Assembly: GCF_004331675.1 (NCBI RefSeq)
Contig: NZ_SJSN01000006.1
Coordinates: 62,001-126,000, forward strand
DNA: 64,000 bases
From: Pedobacter frigidisoli
Lineage (GTDB): Bacteria; Bacteroidota; Bacteroidia; Sphingobacteriales; Sphingobacteriaceae
Direction of reading: 5' to 3'
Below the pieces are notes generated by a model. The model searched no databases. It was not told the origin of the DNA and saw only the letters and a list, made by a program, of their open reading frames with translations. Both the position numbers and the translations under genes were made by a program. Numbering within the stretch: the first letter of the stretch is position 1; each line of letters starts with the position of its first letter. Positions 1-9,624 of this stretch are shown here, in pieces.

Positions 1-660
1 ACCAGGAACGGTTACTTCTGCATTAAATTGATCAAAATCATTATAAAACTCTTCAGCACCAGTGCAAGGGAATTTGTTCCAGCCATCAACATCATCATAA
101 ACAGCAATTCGTGGAAAAAAATAAGCCACAAAATGCGAACCCTCATCTACCTGACCAGTACGCATATGCGAACCTTTGTTTAAAATATAGTTGTAATTAA
201 TAGCAAAGCTGATTGTTTTTCCTGGCAAAACAGCTGGCACGTTCACCGTCATGTTTGTTCCATCAATCTTAAAATCGTTGATGGTTTTTCCATTTGCAAC
301 TAGTTTCTCAATCGCTACGCCATCTCCCAGATCAGATTCAGCAAACTTAGATTTTCTTGGGGTTCCCTTTTTATAAAGGTTTGGATAAATTTTAAACCAG
401 ATTTCCTTTAAAGTATCAGGACTGTTGTTGGTATAAACAACATCAACGCTACCTTTGAGCAAACGACTTGTTGGATTAAAATCAACCTTTAAATTATACT
501 TAGAAGTGTTTTGCCAGTAATTTTTACCTGGTTTGCCATTTGTATTTCGAGTCTGCTTTTTGTAGGTATTTTGAAATACGGGCTCGATTGGCAAAACTGT
601 TTGAGCATTTGCATACACCACCGCAAATACTAAAAAGCAAAATATCTTTATTGATTTCAT
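1..660 (-). CDS. M1 family metallopeptidase, N-terminal part (3' end outside window)
   Basis: The frame is open from the ATG at 660 to the window edge, giving 220 codons without a stop. The protein begins with a signal peptide (MKSIKIFCFLVFAVVYANAQ), so it is exported. Next comes a beta-rich N-terminal domain with the pattern of M1 aminopeptidases: a KYNLKVDFNP strand, then LLKGSVDVVYTNNSPDTLKE and WFKIYPNLY. The zinc site (HExxH) and the GxMEN motif would lie further downstream and cannot be seen, so catalytic competence is unknown. The gene starts 48 bp after the stop of the exonuclease gene on the same strand and may share its transcript. The family call rests on the N-terminal domain only. 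Confidence 0.75.
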   Translation of the reverse strand, partial: MKSIKIFCFLVFAVVYANAQTVLPIEPVFQNTYKKQTRNTNGKPGKNYWQNTSKYNLKVDFNPTSRLLKGSVDVVYTNNSPDTLKEIWFKIYPNLYKKGTPRKSKFAESDLGDGVAIEKLVANGKTINDFKIDGTNMTVNVPAVLPGKTISFAINYNYILNKGSHMRTGQVDEGSHFVAYFFPRIAVYDDVDGWNKFPCTGAEEFYNDFDQFNAEVTVPG

Positions 661-708
661 TAATGTTTAATTGTATAAAAGTTCGATGGGTAAACTAGCG
701 ATAACACC

Positions 709-1665
709 TTATTTACCAAATTTCATTTTCAATTGATCCAACATATCATTATTAATAGGTTGCGCAGGCTTTTCTTGTTTAGGTTGCGGCTTAGATTGGT
801 AATGTGGCTTTTGAGGAGCAGGAGCTTGATTTTGCGTTTTAGCTGCCTTATTCTCATTCTTTTTAGCATTAAACTTTGCCCACTCCTCGTCTAATTTCTT
901 TTTGGTATATAGCGGAAAATCACCTTGTTTCATCCAAGCGTAATAACTCGGCTCTACAGAAAATACTTGCTCGGTAGTTTTGCCTTTATGTTTACCAAAA
1001 TTAAAGCAAACCTCATCATTATCATTAAAAACCAATCGACCAGCAAAATCTACGGGCTTGTTAATGTTAGTGAAAACGTGTAGCGCATCTACATCATTTA
1101 CTACAGGCACACTTTTAACCCCTTGTTTACTTTCAAACTCGGTTTCTTTGTACATCTCCAATTGACCAAGCAAAACTTTATAAGTTGCAATTACATCAGC
1201 TTCAGCAGCATGTGCATTGATCAAGTCTTCCTGGCAGTAAAATTTGTAGGCCGCTTTTAATGTACGTTGCTCCATCTGGTGGAATATATTTTGAACATCT
1301 ACAAATTTGCGATCTTTCATATCGAAATCTACATTAGCCCTCAAAAATTCCTCTAACAACATTGGAATATCAAATTTATTAGAATTGTAACCTGCTAAAT
1401 CGCTATCACCCATAAATTCAGCAATTTCAGCAGCTAAGGTTTTAAAGGTTGGCTCGTTAGCAATGTCTTCATCATAAATACCGTGAATTAAGGATGTTTG
1501 CAAAGGAATAGGCATTTCTGGATTAACTCTCCATGTTTTTACGGTTTCAGAACCATCGGGCATCGCCTTTAAAATTGCAATTTCTACAATTCTATCTGCA
1601 CCTACATTTATACCAGTAGCTTCTAAATCAAAAAATGCTAGAGGACGTTTTAAATTTAATTTCAT
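709..1665 (-). CDS. 3'-5' exonuclease, DnaQ/DEDDh family
   Basis: The first 170 residues form a DEDDh exonuclease domain. Exo I is FFDLEATG (D13, E15), exo II is GYNSNKFDIPML, and exo III is HAAEAD with the catalytic His five residues before the Asp. Family members remove 3'-terminal nucleotides from DNA, either as a proofreading subunit or as a free repair or maturation nuclease. A second, smaller conserved block (FNFGKHKGKT, WMKQGDFPLYTKKKL) resembles the short domain found in many Bacteroidota exonucleases of this size. The last 50 residues are rich in K, Q and P and look disordered. This is probably not the polymerase III epsilon subunit proper. It is a lone gene followed by the M1 peptidase gene. 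Confidence 0.85.
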   Translation of the reverse strand: MKLNLKRPLAFFDLEATGINVGADRIVEIAILKAMPDGSETVKTWRVNPEMPIPLQTSLIHGIYDEDIANEPTFKTLAAEIAEFMGDSDLAGYNSNKFDIPMLLEEFLRANVDFDMKDRKFVDVQNIFHQMEQRTLKAAYKFYCQEDLINAHAAEADVIATYKVLLGQLEMYKETEFESKQGVKSVPVVNDVDALHVFTNINKPVDFAGRLVFNDNDEVCFNFGKHKGKTTEQVFSVEPSYYAWMKQGDFPLYTKKKLDEEWAKFNAKKNENKAAKTQNQAPAPQKPHYQSKPQPKQEKPAQPINNDMLDQLKMKFGK

Positions 1666-1789
1666 TATATATTATATGAGATGTGGGCACAAAATTCGAT
1701 AATTGAATGCCAAATTTCTTTTTATCAAAAGTGCTAAAAAGGTTTCATTTGTACTATAAAACCTAATTATTAATTTTTGGAGAATTTAA

Positions 1790-1832
1790 TCGCAAAATAA
1801 TTTCTCAATGTTAGCAAGTAGCATTAAATTGC
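1790..1832. repeat. 43-nt direct repeat, copy 1 (upstream of first DUF3857 gene)
   Basis: A 43-nt stretch starting TCGCAAAATAATTTC is identical to 3875-3917. Each copy ends 19-20 nt before the ATG of one of the two DUF3857 paralogues, so it was probably duplicated with the gene. It may hold the promoter or 5' UTR. Confidence 0.9.
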
Positions 1833-1851
1833 ATTAGTTTTTAATGCTCCC

Positions 1852-3825
1852 ATGAATAAAATTTTAACGATTGCAATACTTCTCCTAAGCTGTTTAACAG
1901 CTAACGCTCAGAACTTTAACTTCGGATCAATAACTCCAGAAGATTATAACTTTGATAAAAAAACCATAGATACCAATGCAAATGCTATTGTATTGAGAGA
2001 ATTTGGCACTGCCTGTTTTGAAATGAATGAGGAAGGGCATGTAGATTTAGCTCTTGTTCATCACGTAAAAATTAAGATATATAATAAAGATGGCTTTAAT
2101 CAAGCAAACATTATTATTCCTTTATACAAAGGCGAATATCGCGACGAGATAATCAGTGATTTAAAGGCCTCTACCTTTAATCTTCTTAATGGAGTTTTTA
2201 AAGAAACAATGCTTGATAAAAGTAGCATAATAATAGAGAATAAATCCAAATACACGAACCTGGCTAAATTTACATTGCCAAACCTTAAAGAGGGCTCGAT
2301 AATAGAATATAGCTATAAACTCCTATCACCTAATGTTTTTAACTATAAAACCTGGGAGTTTCAATCCAATATCCCCAAAGTACAAAGTGAATTTGTTGCC
2401 AATATTCCAGCAACTTATAATTATCATATTTCGTTGAGGGGCGATCAGAAATTGGGTGATCAAAAAATCGAAGTCGCAAAAAAGTGTTTTACATTCGCTG
2501 GAACACCAATAAATTGCTCTAAGTTAACCTATCTCATGAAGAATATTCCTGCATTTGTAAAGGAAGATTATATGACTTCTCCAAATAATTTTTTATCAGC
2601 AATACACTTTGAATTATCTGAATATCAACACATTAATGCAGGCAAGGTTACATACACAAAATCTTGGAAGGATATAGACAATGATCTTATTGCGGAAGAA
2701 AGCTTCGGATCTCAGATGAAGAGAAAAGATTTATTTAAAAATTTTGCATCAAAAATTGCTGCTGACTCCCTAAGCAACTTAAACAAGGCAAAAGCCATAT
2801 ATACCTTTGTGAAGAAGCAAATTAAATGGAATAATTTTTACGGAAAGTATACTACTGAAACGATTAAAAAGGCACTTGAGGCAAAATCTGGAAATGTTGC
2901 AGATATAAATCTCAGTTTGGTTGCGGCTCTACTAGCTGCAAATTTGGATGCTGAAGCTGTAATTTTATCAACACGAGAAAATGGAGTAGTTAGTAAACTA
3001 TATCCTATAGTTACAGATTTTGATTACGTGATAGCAAAAGTGAACATTGATGGTATAAGCTATTTACTTGATGCCACAGAGCCTATGCTTTCATTCGGGC
3101 TTTTACCATTCCGATGTATTAACGATAAGGGAAGGGTTATCAATCTAAAGAAGCCATCATATTGGATTGACTTAAAAGCGTCACAGAAAATTTCCACAAG
3201 TTATTTACTCAACGGAAAGTTAAATTTAGATGGTACCATAACTGGTAAATTGACTATCCATAACCAAGGTTATGCCGCTTTTAATAAAAGAAGAGAAATT
3301 AAAAATTTTACCTCTGTTGATGACTTTGCAGAAAAGCTGGAAGAAAATATGCCAAGGGTAAAATTTCTTAATCATCAAATAATTGATTTGGATAGCGTTG
3401 AAAATGTATTAACCGAAGAGTATGAAATAGAGATTAAAACAAATAATGAATTAAATTCTAATCAATTTTATTTTAATCCATTTATTATTAATGCCATATC
3501 GAAAAATCCATTTAATTTAAACGAAAGAAATTACCCTATCGATTTGGGCGCTAAGTCCGAAGATCGAGTATCCATAAACATTGAACTTCCAATTGGATTT
3601 GAAATGCTAGAAAAGCCCAAAAATTTATCACTTGCACTTGATAATAATGGAGGAAAATACCTGTTACAAACAAACATAGAGAATAATTCCATTTCATTGA
3701 ATCAAACGATACAGCTTAATAATGCAATTTATCAACCTGGCGAATACCTAAGTTTGAAAACATTTTACAGTAAAATTATTCAAAATCAAAAAATTGATTT
3801 TTTATTAAAAAAAGTAAGTAAATAA
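1852..3825 (+). CDS. DUF3857 / transglutaminase-fold exported protein, catalytic Cys lost
   Basis: A secreted protein of 657 residues with signal peptide MNKILTIAILLLSCLTANAQ. An N-terminal DUF3857 beta domain (about 60-240, with YSYKLLSPNVFNYKTWEFQ) is followed by a transglutaminase-like core (about 310-420) and a C-terminal DUF2569-like beta region. In the core the segment GNVADIN replaces the GDCK expected around the nucleophile, so Val349 sits where the catalytic Cys should be. The protein therefore probably binds peptide or glycan rather than cleaving or crosslinking it. It is about as long as, and very similar to, the next gene, and the two share 43 identical bases upstream: a tandem duplication. 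The biological role is unknown. Confidence 0.85.
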   Translation: MNKILTIAILLLSCLTANAQNFNFGSITPEDYNFDKKTIDTNANAIVLREFGTACFEMNEEGHVDLALVHHVKIKIYNKDGFNQANIIIPLYKGEYRDEIISDLKASTFNLLNGVFKETMLDKSSIIIENKSKYTNLAKFTLPNLKEGSIIEYSYKLLSPNVFNYKTWEFQSNIPKVQSEFVANIPATYNYHISLRGDQKLGDQKIEVAKKCFTFAGTPINCSKLTYLMKNIPAFVKEDYMTSPNNFLSAIHFELSEYQHINAGKVTYTKSWKDIDNDLIAEESFGSQMKRKDLFKNFASKIAADSLSNLNKAKAIYTFVKKQIKWNNFYGKYTTETIKKALEAKSGNVADINLSLVAALLAANLDAEAVILSTRENGVVSKLYPIVTDFDYVIAKVNIDGISYLLDATEPMLSFGLLPFRCINDKGRVINLKKPSYWIDLKASQKISTSYLLNGKLNLDGTITGKLTIHNQGYAAFNKRREIKNFTSVDDFAEKLEENMPRVKFLNHQIIDLDSVENVLTEEYEIEIKTNNELNSNQFYFNPFIINAISKNPFNLNERNYPIDLGAKSEDRVSINIELPIGFEMLEKPKNLSLALDNNGGKYLLQTNIENNSISLNQTIQLNNAIYQPGEYLSLKTFYSKIIQNQKIDFLLKKVSK

Positions 3826-3874
3826 ACGAGGTTGATCTACCGTTTGGTAGTGTTCAAAGAATTTTTGATTTTTA

Positions 3875-3917
3875 TCGCAAAATAATTTCTCAATGTTAGC
3901 AAGTAGCATTAAATTGC
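3875..3917. repeat. 43-nt direct repeat, copy 2 (upstream of second DUF3857 gene)
   Basis: Identical to 1790-1832. The sequences on either side of the two copies differ, so the identity is confined to this block and suggests selection or a recent conversion event. Confidence 0.9.
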
Positions 3918-3937
3918 CCTAATTTAATAACGCTCTA

Positions 3938-5908
3938 ATGAAGAAAATTTTAATCGCTTCCATCCTATTTTTTTTAACACTAGCTTCTTACGCCCAAAAC
4001 TTTAATTTCGGTGCCATTACATATGATGATTATGAATTCGACAAAAAGAAATTAGATAGTAATGCCAATGCTGTTGTTTTAAAAGAGTTTGGTACTACAA
4101 GTATTCAGCAAGATGAAAGCACTGGACATTTAGAAGTAATATTTGAACACCACGTAAAAATCAAAATATACAACAAAGAGGGTTTTAAAGAAGCTAATAT
4201 TGTTATTCCGATGTATAAAGACGATTCTCGTGAAGAAACAATAAGTGAATTAAAAGCGTCAACATTTAACCTTGAGAGTGGTGGTTTTGTAGAGACCATT
4301 ATGGATAAAAAAGCTGTTTTCACCGAAAATAGATCGAGATATACCAGATTAACGAAGTTTACCTTGCCAAATTTAAAAGAGGGCTCTATTATCGAATATA
4401 GTTATCGTTTAAGATCTCCGAATTTATTCAACTATAAAACATGGGAATTTCAGGGCGATATTCCAAAAGTTGTAAGTGAATACTTGGCCTATATTCCAGG
4501 AATATACAACTACAATGTTTCGCTTCGTGGTTTTCAAAAACTTACTGATCAAAAATCAGAAATTAATAAAGAATGCCTAAGGTTATCTGGTGCGGCTATC
4601 GATTGCTCAAAGATGACTTACATCATGAAAAACATTCCTGCTTTTATCGAGGAAGATAACATGACGGCGCCAAGCAACTTTAAATCTGCAATTTATTTTG
4701 AATTAGCTGAGGTTCAGAATTTAACGGGTGGAAAAACTTCTTATACAAAAACATGGAAAGACGTAGATTATGAACTTGTATCAGATAAAAACATCGGTGC
4801 TCAAATGAAGCGAAAGGATGTTTTTAAAGATCTTATCTCCGTAATTACGAAAGATGCTGCAGATGATCTTTCTAAAGCCCAGACCATTTACAATTACATA
4901 AAAAAGCAAATCAAATGGGATAATTATTATGGTATCCAATCTTCCGATAACATTAAAAAATCACTTGAAAGTCGTTCTGGAAGTGCTGCTGATATTAATT
5001 TAAGTCTTATTGCTGCTCTTTCTGCTGCCAATTTAGATGCTGAAGCTGTTATTCTATCTACCAGAGAAAATGGCACCATTAACAAACTTTATCCCGTAGT
5101 TAGCGAATTTAATTATCTGGTTGCCAAGGTTAATATTGGAGATAAAAGTTATCTGTTAGATGCTACTGAACCACTTTTGCCTTTCGGTTTATTGCCCCTG
5201 CGATGTATAAATGATCAAGGCCGAGTGATCAATTTGAAAAAACCATCATATTGGATCGATTTAAAGGCAAACCAAAAAACTATTACCAATTATATCCTAA
5301 ATGGAAAATTAACAGCAGACGGGAAAATTATTGGAACATTAACTACCTTAACTCAAGGTTATGCTGCTTATAATAAAAGGAAAGAAATTTTACGCTACAG
5401 CTCACCCGAAGAGTATGTAGAAAAATTAGACGAACGTTTAACACGAATTAAGATTTTAGAACACAAAATTATAGATTTGGATAGTGTTGAAAATGTATTA
5501 ACCGAAAAATATGAAGTCGAATTTTCAATTAATGATGGATCAAAAGATCAATTTTATTTCAGTCCATTTTTTATAAGTGCCATTACCAAAAACCCATTTA
5601 ACTTAAATGAACGAACTTATCCTGTAGATTTAGGTGCCGCATCTGATGAAAGAATAATTATCAATGTGGCATTACCTAGCAAATATGAATTGGTAGAAAA
5701 ACCCAAAGACTTAGCAATTGGGTTACCCAATGCAGGAGGAAAATATCTTTTGCAAACAAAGTTGGATGATTCGACAATTTCTATGAGCCAGATTCTACAA
5801 TTTAATAATGCTGTCTATCAACCAGAAGAATACCTGTATTTAAAAGAATTTTATAGTAAGATCATTCAAAACCAGAAGTCTGAATTTTTGTTAAAAAAAG
5901 CCAATTAG
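3938..5908 (+). CDS. DUF3857 / transglutaminase-fold exported protein, paralogue of the preceding gene
   Basis: This 656-residue protein has signal peptide MKKILIASILFFLTLASYAQ and the same domain order as the upstream gene: DUF3857 (YSYRLRSPNLFNYKTWEFQ), degenerate transglutaminase core and C-terminal beta domain. The nucleophile segment reads GSAADIN, with Ala350 in the Cys position, so the protein is predicted to be catalytically dead. The family variant with GnxADIN is widespread in Bacteroidota (general knowledge), so the loss is not a local mutation. The stop codon TAG is followed directly by the ATG of the third gene, giving an operon of at least these two genes. Confidence 0.85.
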   Translation: MKKILIASILFFLTLASYAQNFNFGAITYDDYEFDKKKLDSNANAVVLKEFGTTSIQQDESTGHLEVIFEHHVKIKIYNKEGFKEANIVIPMYKDDSREETISELKASTFNLESGGFVETIMDKKAVFTENRSRYTRLTKFTLPNLKEGSIIEYSYRLRSPNLFNYKTWEFQGDIPKVVSEYLAYIPGIYNYNVSLRGFQKLTDQKSEINKECLRLSGAAIDCSKMTYIMKNIPAFIEEDNMTAPSNFKSAIYFELAEVQNLTGGKTSYTKTWKDVDYELVSDKNIGAQMKRKDVFKDLISVITKDAADDLSKAQTIYNYIKKQIKWDNYYGIQSSDNIKKSLESRSGSAADINLSLIAALSAANLDAEAVILSTRENGTINKLYPVVSEFNYLVAKVNIGDKSYLLDATEPLLPFGLLPLRCINDQGRVINLKKPSYWIDLKANQKTITNYILNGKLTADGKIIGTLTTLTQGYAAYNKRKEILRYSSPEEYVEKLDERLTRIKILEHKIIDLDSVENVLTEKYEVEFSINDGSKDQFYFSPFFISAITKNPFNLNERTYPVDLGAASDERIIINVALPSKYELVEKPKDLAIGLPNAGGKYLLQTKLDDSTISMSQILQFNNAVYQPEEYLYLKEFYSKIIQNQKSEFLLKKAN

Positions 5909-7816
5909 ATGAAATTTACATTTTCAGTTTTTTGTTTACTTTTCCTCGTAATATTTGGTTATGCCCAAGATAATTACGATACAGATTTAATCCCCTCAAA
6001 TCTTCGTAATCGGGCAAATTCCTGCATCAGAAATGAGGAAACCGTTATCGACATGCGCTCTCCCGACAATGTAATGCTCAATGTAAAAAAGGCTATAACT
6101 GTCTTTAACGAAAATGGAGAAGATGAAGCTAGATTAGTGATTTACTACGATAAAAATACATCAATAAAAAGTATAAAAGGCGAGGTTTATAATGCTGTAG
6201 GTAAACCAATTAGCAAATTTACCCAAAGCGATTTCTTGGATGTAAGCGCTGCTGATGGATTTTCCCTTTTTGTAGATAGTCGCGTTAAGCATTACTTGCC
6301 AAACGTAAATCAATATCCATACACCATTGTTTATAATTATGAAATACGAAACAAGCAAAATCTGATTATTCCCGATTGGCAACCTAAACCAGCTGATGAT
6401 GTTTCTGTAGAAACAAGCACCTATACTTTTATAGCTAAACCAACGGATCAAGTTAGGATTAAGAGCGTAAACTATAGCGGAAATCCGGAGGTAACTATCG
6501 ATGAAAAGCAGAAAAAAACAGTTTGGAAAGTGGCCAACATCTTAGCTGTTAAAACAGAACCTTACAGTCCTGACCCTGAAACCTACAGAACTAGTATTCA
6601 AATCGCACCACAACAGTTTACTTATTATAGTCATTCTGGCAAGTACAATAATTGGGAGGAATTAGGTAAATGGGTGTATGATGATTTACTAAAATCGAGG
6701 ACTGCACTTTCTCCAGCCACAGTACAGATGGTAAAGGATTTGGTAAAGGATGAAAAAACAGATAAGGACAAGGCCAGAAAAATTTATCAATACCTACAAG
6801 ATAAAACAAGGTATATTAGTGTTCAAATAGGCATTGGGGGCTTCCAACCGATAGCGGCCAGCGAAGTAGATCGTTTAGGATATGGCGATTGCAAAGCCTT
6901 GGTTAACTATATGCAGAGCCTTTTAAGAGCTGCAGATATAGATTCATACTACTGTGTTGTAGAGGCCGGTACTGAGAAAAAGAGTGTTGACCCGAGTTTT
7001 GCGAGCATGGTTCAAGGGAATCATATTATTTTGTGTATGCCGTTAAAAGGCGATACTACTTGGTTGGAATGTACCAGTCAAAAAATTCCTTTTGGCTTTT
7101 TAAGCGATTTCACTGATGATAGAATAGTACTTGCCTGCACACCAGAGGGAGGTAAACTATTACATACACCAAAGTTAAAAACGCAAGAAAATCTTCAAAT
7201 ACGTAAGGCTACTTTGGTAATAGAAGCTGATGGAAATATTAATGGAATAATGAATACTGTTTTTTCTGGAGCACAATATGATAACCATGAATCGATGATT
7301 GGAAAGTCTTTAACAGAACAACACAAGTTGCTTAAAGAATCTTACAATATTGATAATATTGATTTCCAAACTGTTTCTTATGTCCAAAAAAAGGATATAG
7401 ACCCAAAATTAACAGAAGATATTAAGGTGAATATTAAAAATTATGCGCCGATAAATGGTAATAAAATGTTTCTTCAATTAAATGCTTTTAATATAAAAAG
7501 ATCAATCCCAGAGGTTAGAAATAGAACCTTACCAGTTTATGTAAACCGTGGATATACCGATGAGGATACAATCGTTTACACACTGCCCGATAATGTAGAT
7601 AAGGATCTAATTACGAAGAATGAGAAAAATTTCAACTGTGCTTTTGGTGAGTACATTGCAACAGCAACAGTTGATGGAAATAAACTTATCTACTATCGAA
7701 AATTGGTAATAAATGATGGAACTTTCACAGCTGATAAATATGCAGAGTTTACAAAGTTTATAAATGATGTTAATGCTGCAGATTATTTAAAACTAGCGCT
7801 TAGCTTAAAAAAATAA
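5909..7816 (+). CDS. DUF3857 and transglutaminase-core exported protein, active-site Cys kept
   Basis: A 635-residue protein with signal peptide MKFTFSVFCLLFLVIFGYAQ, an N-terminal DUF3857 domain and a transglutaminase core. The nucleophile is seen in GYGDCKALV (Cys328), followed by His372 (GNHIIL) and Glu387 in WLECT, where an Asp is more common. It starts with zero spacing after the preceding gene (TAGATG), so translation is likely coupled. The arrangement of two inactive relatives followed by one with the active-site residues suggests a complex in which only the third member has enzymatic activity; that is inference. Substrate unknown; it acts in the periplasm or at the cell surface. Confidence 0.85.
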   Translation: MKFTFSVFCLLFLVIFGYAQDNYDTDLIPSNLRNRANSCIRNEETVIDMRSPDNVMLNVKKAITVFNENGEDEARLVIYYDKNTSIKSIKGEVYNAVGKPISKFTQSDFLDVSAADGFSLFVDSRVKHYLPNVNQYPYTIVYNYEIRNKQNLIIPDWQPKPADDVSVETSTYTFIAKPTDQVRIKSVNYSGNPEVTIDEKQKKTVWKVANILAVKTEPYSPDPETYRTSIQIAPQQFTYYSHSGKYNNWEELGKWVYDDLLKSRTALSPATVQMVKDLVKDEKTDKDKARKIYQYLQDKTRYISVQIGIGGFQPIAASEVDRLGYGDCKALVNYMQSLLRAADIDSYYCVVEAGTEKKSVDPSFASMVQGNHIILCMPLKGDTTWLECTSQKIPFGFLSDFTDDRIVLACTPEGGKLLHTPKLKTQENLQIRKATLVIEADGNINGIMNTVFSGAQYDNHESMIGKSLTEQHKLLKESYNIDNIDFQTVSYVQKKDIDPKLTEDIKVNIKNYAPINGNKMFLQLNAFNIKRSIPEVRNRTLPVYVNRGYTDEDTIVYTLPDNVDKDLITKNEKNFNCAFGEYIATATVDGNKLIYYRKLVINDGTFTADKYAEFTKFINDVNAADYLKLALSLKK

Positions 7817-7922
7817 TCCCTAAACCAATCCCAATAATCATAATTAGGTACATTAAAATCTCTGTTGAGGCAAAGCGTTTGTACTTGGTCCAGAAAGAAT
7901 AGTCTTCTTGTTGATTTGGCAT
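7800..7922 (-). CDS. small single-pass membrane protein, 40 residues
   Basis: A short reading frame from ATG 7922 to TAA 7800. It has a polar N-terminus (MPNQQEDYSFWTKYKRFAST) and one hydrophobic helix (EILMYLIMIIGIGLGIIFLS). It lies 36 bp after the stop of the SDR gene on the same strand and overlaps the 3' end of the convergent transglutaminase gene by 17 bp. The amphipathic-then-hydrophobic layout and the position at the end of a likely transcript support a real gene, but no domain is recognised and no clear Shine-Dalgarno is present. Confidence 0.5.
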   Translation of the reverse strand: MPNQQEDYSFWTKYKRFASTEILMYLIMIIGIGLGIIFLS

Positions 7923-7958
7923 GGTAGATTATTTAGCCTCAAAAATAACTAAATGAAT

Positions 7959-9407
7959 TTATATATTGGGTTTGTATGTGGTAATCTCTTTGGCCATTCC
8001 TTTAAATAAAACGATATGAAAAGGCCACATGGCATACCAGTACACTCTTCCCCACAAACCTTTTGGCCTGAATGTTGCAATTTGCGATAAAAAAGCCTGA
8101 CCATGAAATTCAATTAATTTTAATTCCAACCAAGCTTCTCCTGGTACTTTCATTTCGGCGTAAAGCAGTAAACGCTTACTTTTTTTATCAGCTAAAAGCA
8201 CACGCCAAAAGTCGAGCACATCTCCAGCTTGCAGGTCAGTATTGCTTGTTCTCCCTCTCCTTGTTCCTACGCCACCAAACATTTTATCTAAAAATCCTCG
8301 TAGGTGCCAAAGCCAGTCCATAAAATACCAACCTCTGTTCCCGCCAATGCTCCAAATATTTTCAAAAACCTCCTCAGCTTTACGCTCGAAAGGCATTTTA
8401 ACTTTGTATTGTAGCGTACCATTTTGAGGCACCTTAATCTGATCCATAAAATCAGTTTGTAAGTAGCCTCTATTTAAAGCATCTTTCCAACTGGAAACGA
8501 TGGAGTTTTGATCGATTTTTTCGAAAGCCAAATGAAGCGATTCAGCGTAGGTTAAACACACTCTTGGTACAACATCTTTTATACTATCATCTTTACAAAC
8601 TACTTCATTCTTCATGCTATCAACAAGGCTTCTGGCTAATGAATAAGGCACGGGTGTAATAAAATTCAACCAAAGTGAAGATAATCGTGGCGTAAGTACA
8701 GGTACAGTAATAAGCCATCGCTTCAATCCGCGTTCCTTAGCATAACCCAAAAGCATGTTTTTATAAGTCAGAATATCTGGACCTCCAATATCGAATGTTT
8801 CATTGTATGCCTTTTCGTTGTCCAGAACGCCTGTTAAATAACCAAGTACATCTCTAATTCCAATCGGTTGGCATTTAGTTTTAACCCACTTCGGCGCCAC
8901 CATCACTGGAATTTTTTCTGTTAAATCTCTAATAATTTCGAATGATGCACTTCCAGAGCCAATAATAATGGCTGCCCGTAATATTGTACAGGCAATACCA
9001 GATGATTTTAATTCATCTTCTACGGCTAAACGCGAACCAAGATGTTTAGATAGGTGCTCATCATTCGCAATACCTGTTAAATAAATAATCTGTTTGCATT
9101 TGGTTTTGGATATTGCTGTAGAAAAGTTTTCCGAAGATTGCTTTTCCATATCGGAAAAACCATTATCGCTAGATGACATGGAATGAACAAGGTAATAAGC
9201 AGCATCAATATCATCTGGAATCTCTGTGAGCGATTCTGACTTTAGCAGATCTCCAGTAATTATTTGAACCTGTTCACTTAAATCTGACTGAGCTGCAAAC
9301 CTCCGCTTATCGCGTACCATACACACTATTTCGTGTTTATCTTCCAATAATAAAGGAAGTAACCGAGTTCCAATATATCCGTTTGCTCCAGTAAGTAAAA
9401 TTTTCAT
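7959..9407 (-). CDS. SDR-type NAD(P)-binding protein with C-terminal DUF2867 domain
   Basis: The N-terminus MKILLTGANGYIGTRLLPLL is a Rossmann fold with the TGxxGxxG motif of atypical or extended SDRs (NmrA/complex I NDUFA9-like). Residues 1-300 match this nucleotide-binding part, including YLVHSM and YLTGIAND. The C-terminal 150 residues (RGRTSNTDLQAGDVLDFWRV, LWGRVYWYAMWPFHIVLFKG) match DUF2867, usually found fused to such SDRs. The length of 482 is normal for the fusion. Substrate and product are unknown; the family is often annotated as a putative epimerase or quinone-linked reductase. Probably membrane-associated through the C-terminal hydrophobic WPFHIVLF segment. Confidence 0.8.
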   Translation of the reverse strand: MKILLTGANGYIGTRLLPLLLEDKHEIVCMVRDKRRFAAQSDLSEQVQIITGDLLKSESLTEIPDDIDAAYYLVHSMSSSDNGFSDMEKQSSENFSTAISKTKCKQIIYLTGIANDEHLSKHLGSRLAVEDELKSSGIACTILRAAIIIGSGSASFEIIRDLTEKIPVMVAPKWVKTKCQPIGIRDVLGYLTGVLDNEKAYNETFDIGGPDILTYKNMLLGYAKERGLKRWLITVPVLTPRLSSLWLNFITPVPYSLARSLVDSMKNEVVCKDDSIKDVVPRVCLTYAESLHLAFEKIDQNSIVSSWKDALNRGYLQTDFMDQIKVPQNGTLQYKVKMPFERKAEEVFENIWSIGGNRGWYFMDWLWHLRGFLDKMFGGVGTRRGRTSNTDLQAGDVLDFWRVLLADKKSKRLLLYAEMKVPGEAWLELKLIEFHGQAFLSQIATFRPKGLWGRVYWYAMWPFHIVLFKGMAKEITTYKPNI

Positions 9408-9624
9408 TGATTAAAGATGATTTATATAACAACAGTTAAATCGCTGCTTTGTTATTGATCACTAACGAATTATAAATAAATAACATTCGTTAAAGCTCTA
9501 ATCAGCAGTTCATATCGCTTTTTAAGCAAAAACCTACTGTATATTTAACACTACAATTTTATTAGCACAACAAATACCCAAAAGTTACGTATTAGTTGTT
9601 CAGTATTACACCAAACATCCCTTA

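Noticed and set aside
6161..6451. Minus-strand open frame of 96 codons
   Set aside because: A shadow of the transglutaminase-domain gene on the plus strand.
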